From Omnitrophica WOR_2 bacterium RIFCSPLOWO2_12_FULL_51_8 (GTDB lineage Bacteria; Omnitrophota; Gorgyraeia; Gygaellales; Profunditerraquicolaceae), in assembly GCA_001805895.1 (NCBI GenBank), contig MHHD01000042.1:1-5325 (forward strand): 5,325 nt of DNA, written 5' to 3'. The translations under genes were made by a program, and so were the position numbers. Below are positions 5,050 through 5,325 of the stretch, one piece after another. Every line of letters starts with the position of its first letter. Position 1 is the first letter of the stretch. Under the pieces are notes generated by a model. That model had not been told where the DNA came from, ran no database searches, and was given only the letters and a program-made list of their open reading frames with translations.

Positions 5050-5325
<276 letters not shown>

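Overview
This window is bacterial DNA of roughly 55% G+C. Every gene I can support reads on the minus strand, so the layout below runs from high to low coordinates. The mix of ribosomal RNA, a nuclease-like exported protein full of palindromes, and a radical SAM/PqqD/HprK-like cluster suggests an uncultured, probably non-Firmicute, lineage. I cannot name the phylum from this sequence alone.

Region 1 (5325 to about 4825) is the tail of an rRNA operon. It holds the last ~275 nt of 23S rRNA including the sarcin-ricin loop, a ~60 nt spacer, a complete 5S rRNA, and a near-ideal intrinsic terminator (13-bp stem, GAAA loop, T tract).

Region 2 (4746 to 3547) is one gene. It encodes a predicted exported or membrane-anchored protein with a DUF1016-type (YhcG N-terminal) helical domain, a linker, and a C-terminal staphylococcal-nuclease (SNase/TNase) domain with all catalytic residues present. 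Several palindromic repeat elements lie inside this coding sequence. One is a 60-bp element that adds 20 codons in frame in the interdomain linker; another is a 26-bp near-perfect palindrome.

Region 3 (about 3465 to 1, running off the left edge) is a tightly packed operon behind a textbook sigma-70 promoter (TTGACA, 17 nt, TATAGT). Its order is radical SAM protein 1 (short, incomplete SPASM tail), a PqqD-like peptide-binding protein, radical SAM/SPASM protein 2, an HprK-like P-loop kinase, and the start of a fifth gene. The genes are spaced by 18 nt or overlap (4, 14 and 4 nt), so one transcript and translational coupling are expected. The two radical SAM proteins are clearly paralogous over their first ~200 residues. 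By family knowledge, PqqD-like proteins (RiPP recognition elements) present a ribosomally made peptide to radical SAM/SPASM enzymes, and HprK-like proteins in some RiPP clusters phosphorylate the peptide. The operon is therefore best read as a peptide- or protein-modifying system whose substrate gene is not visible here.
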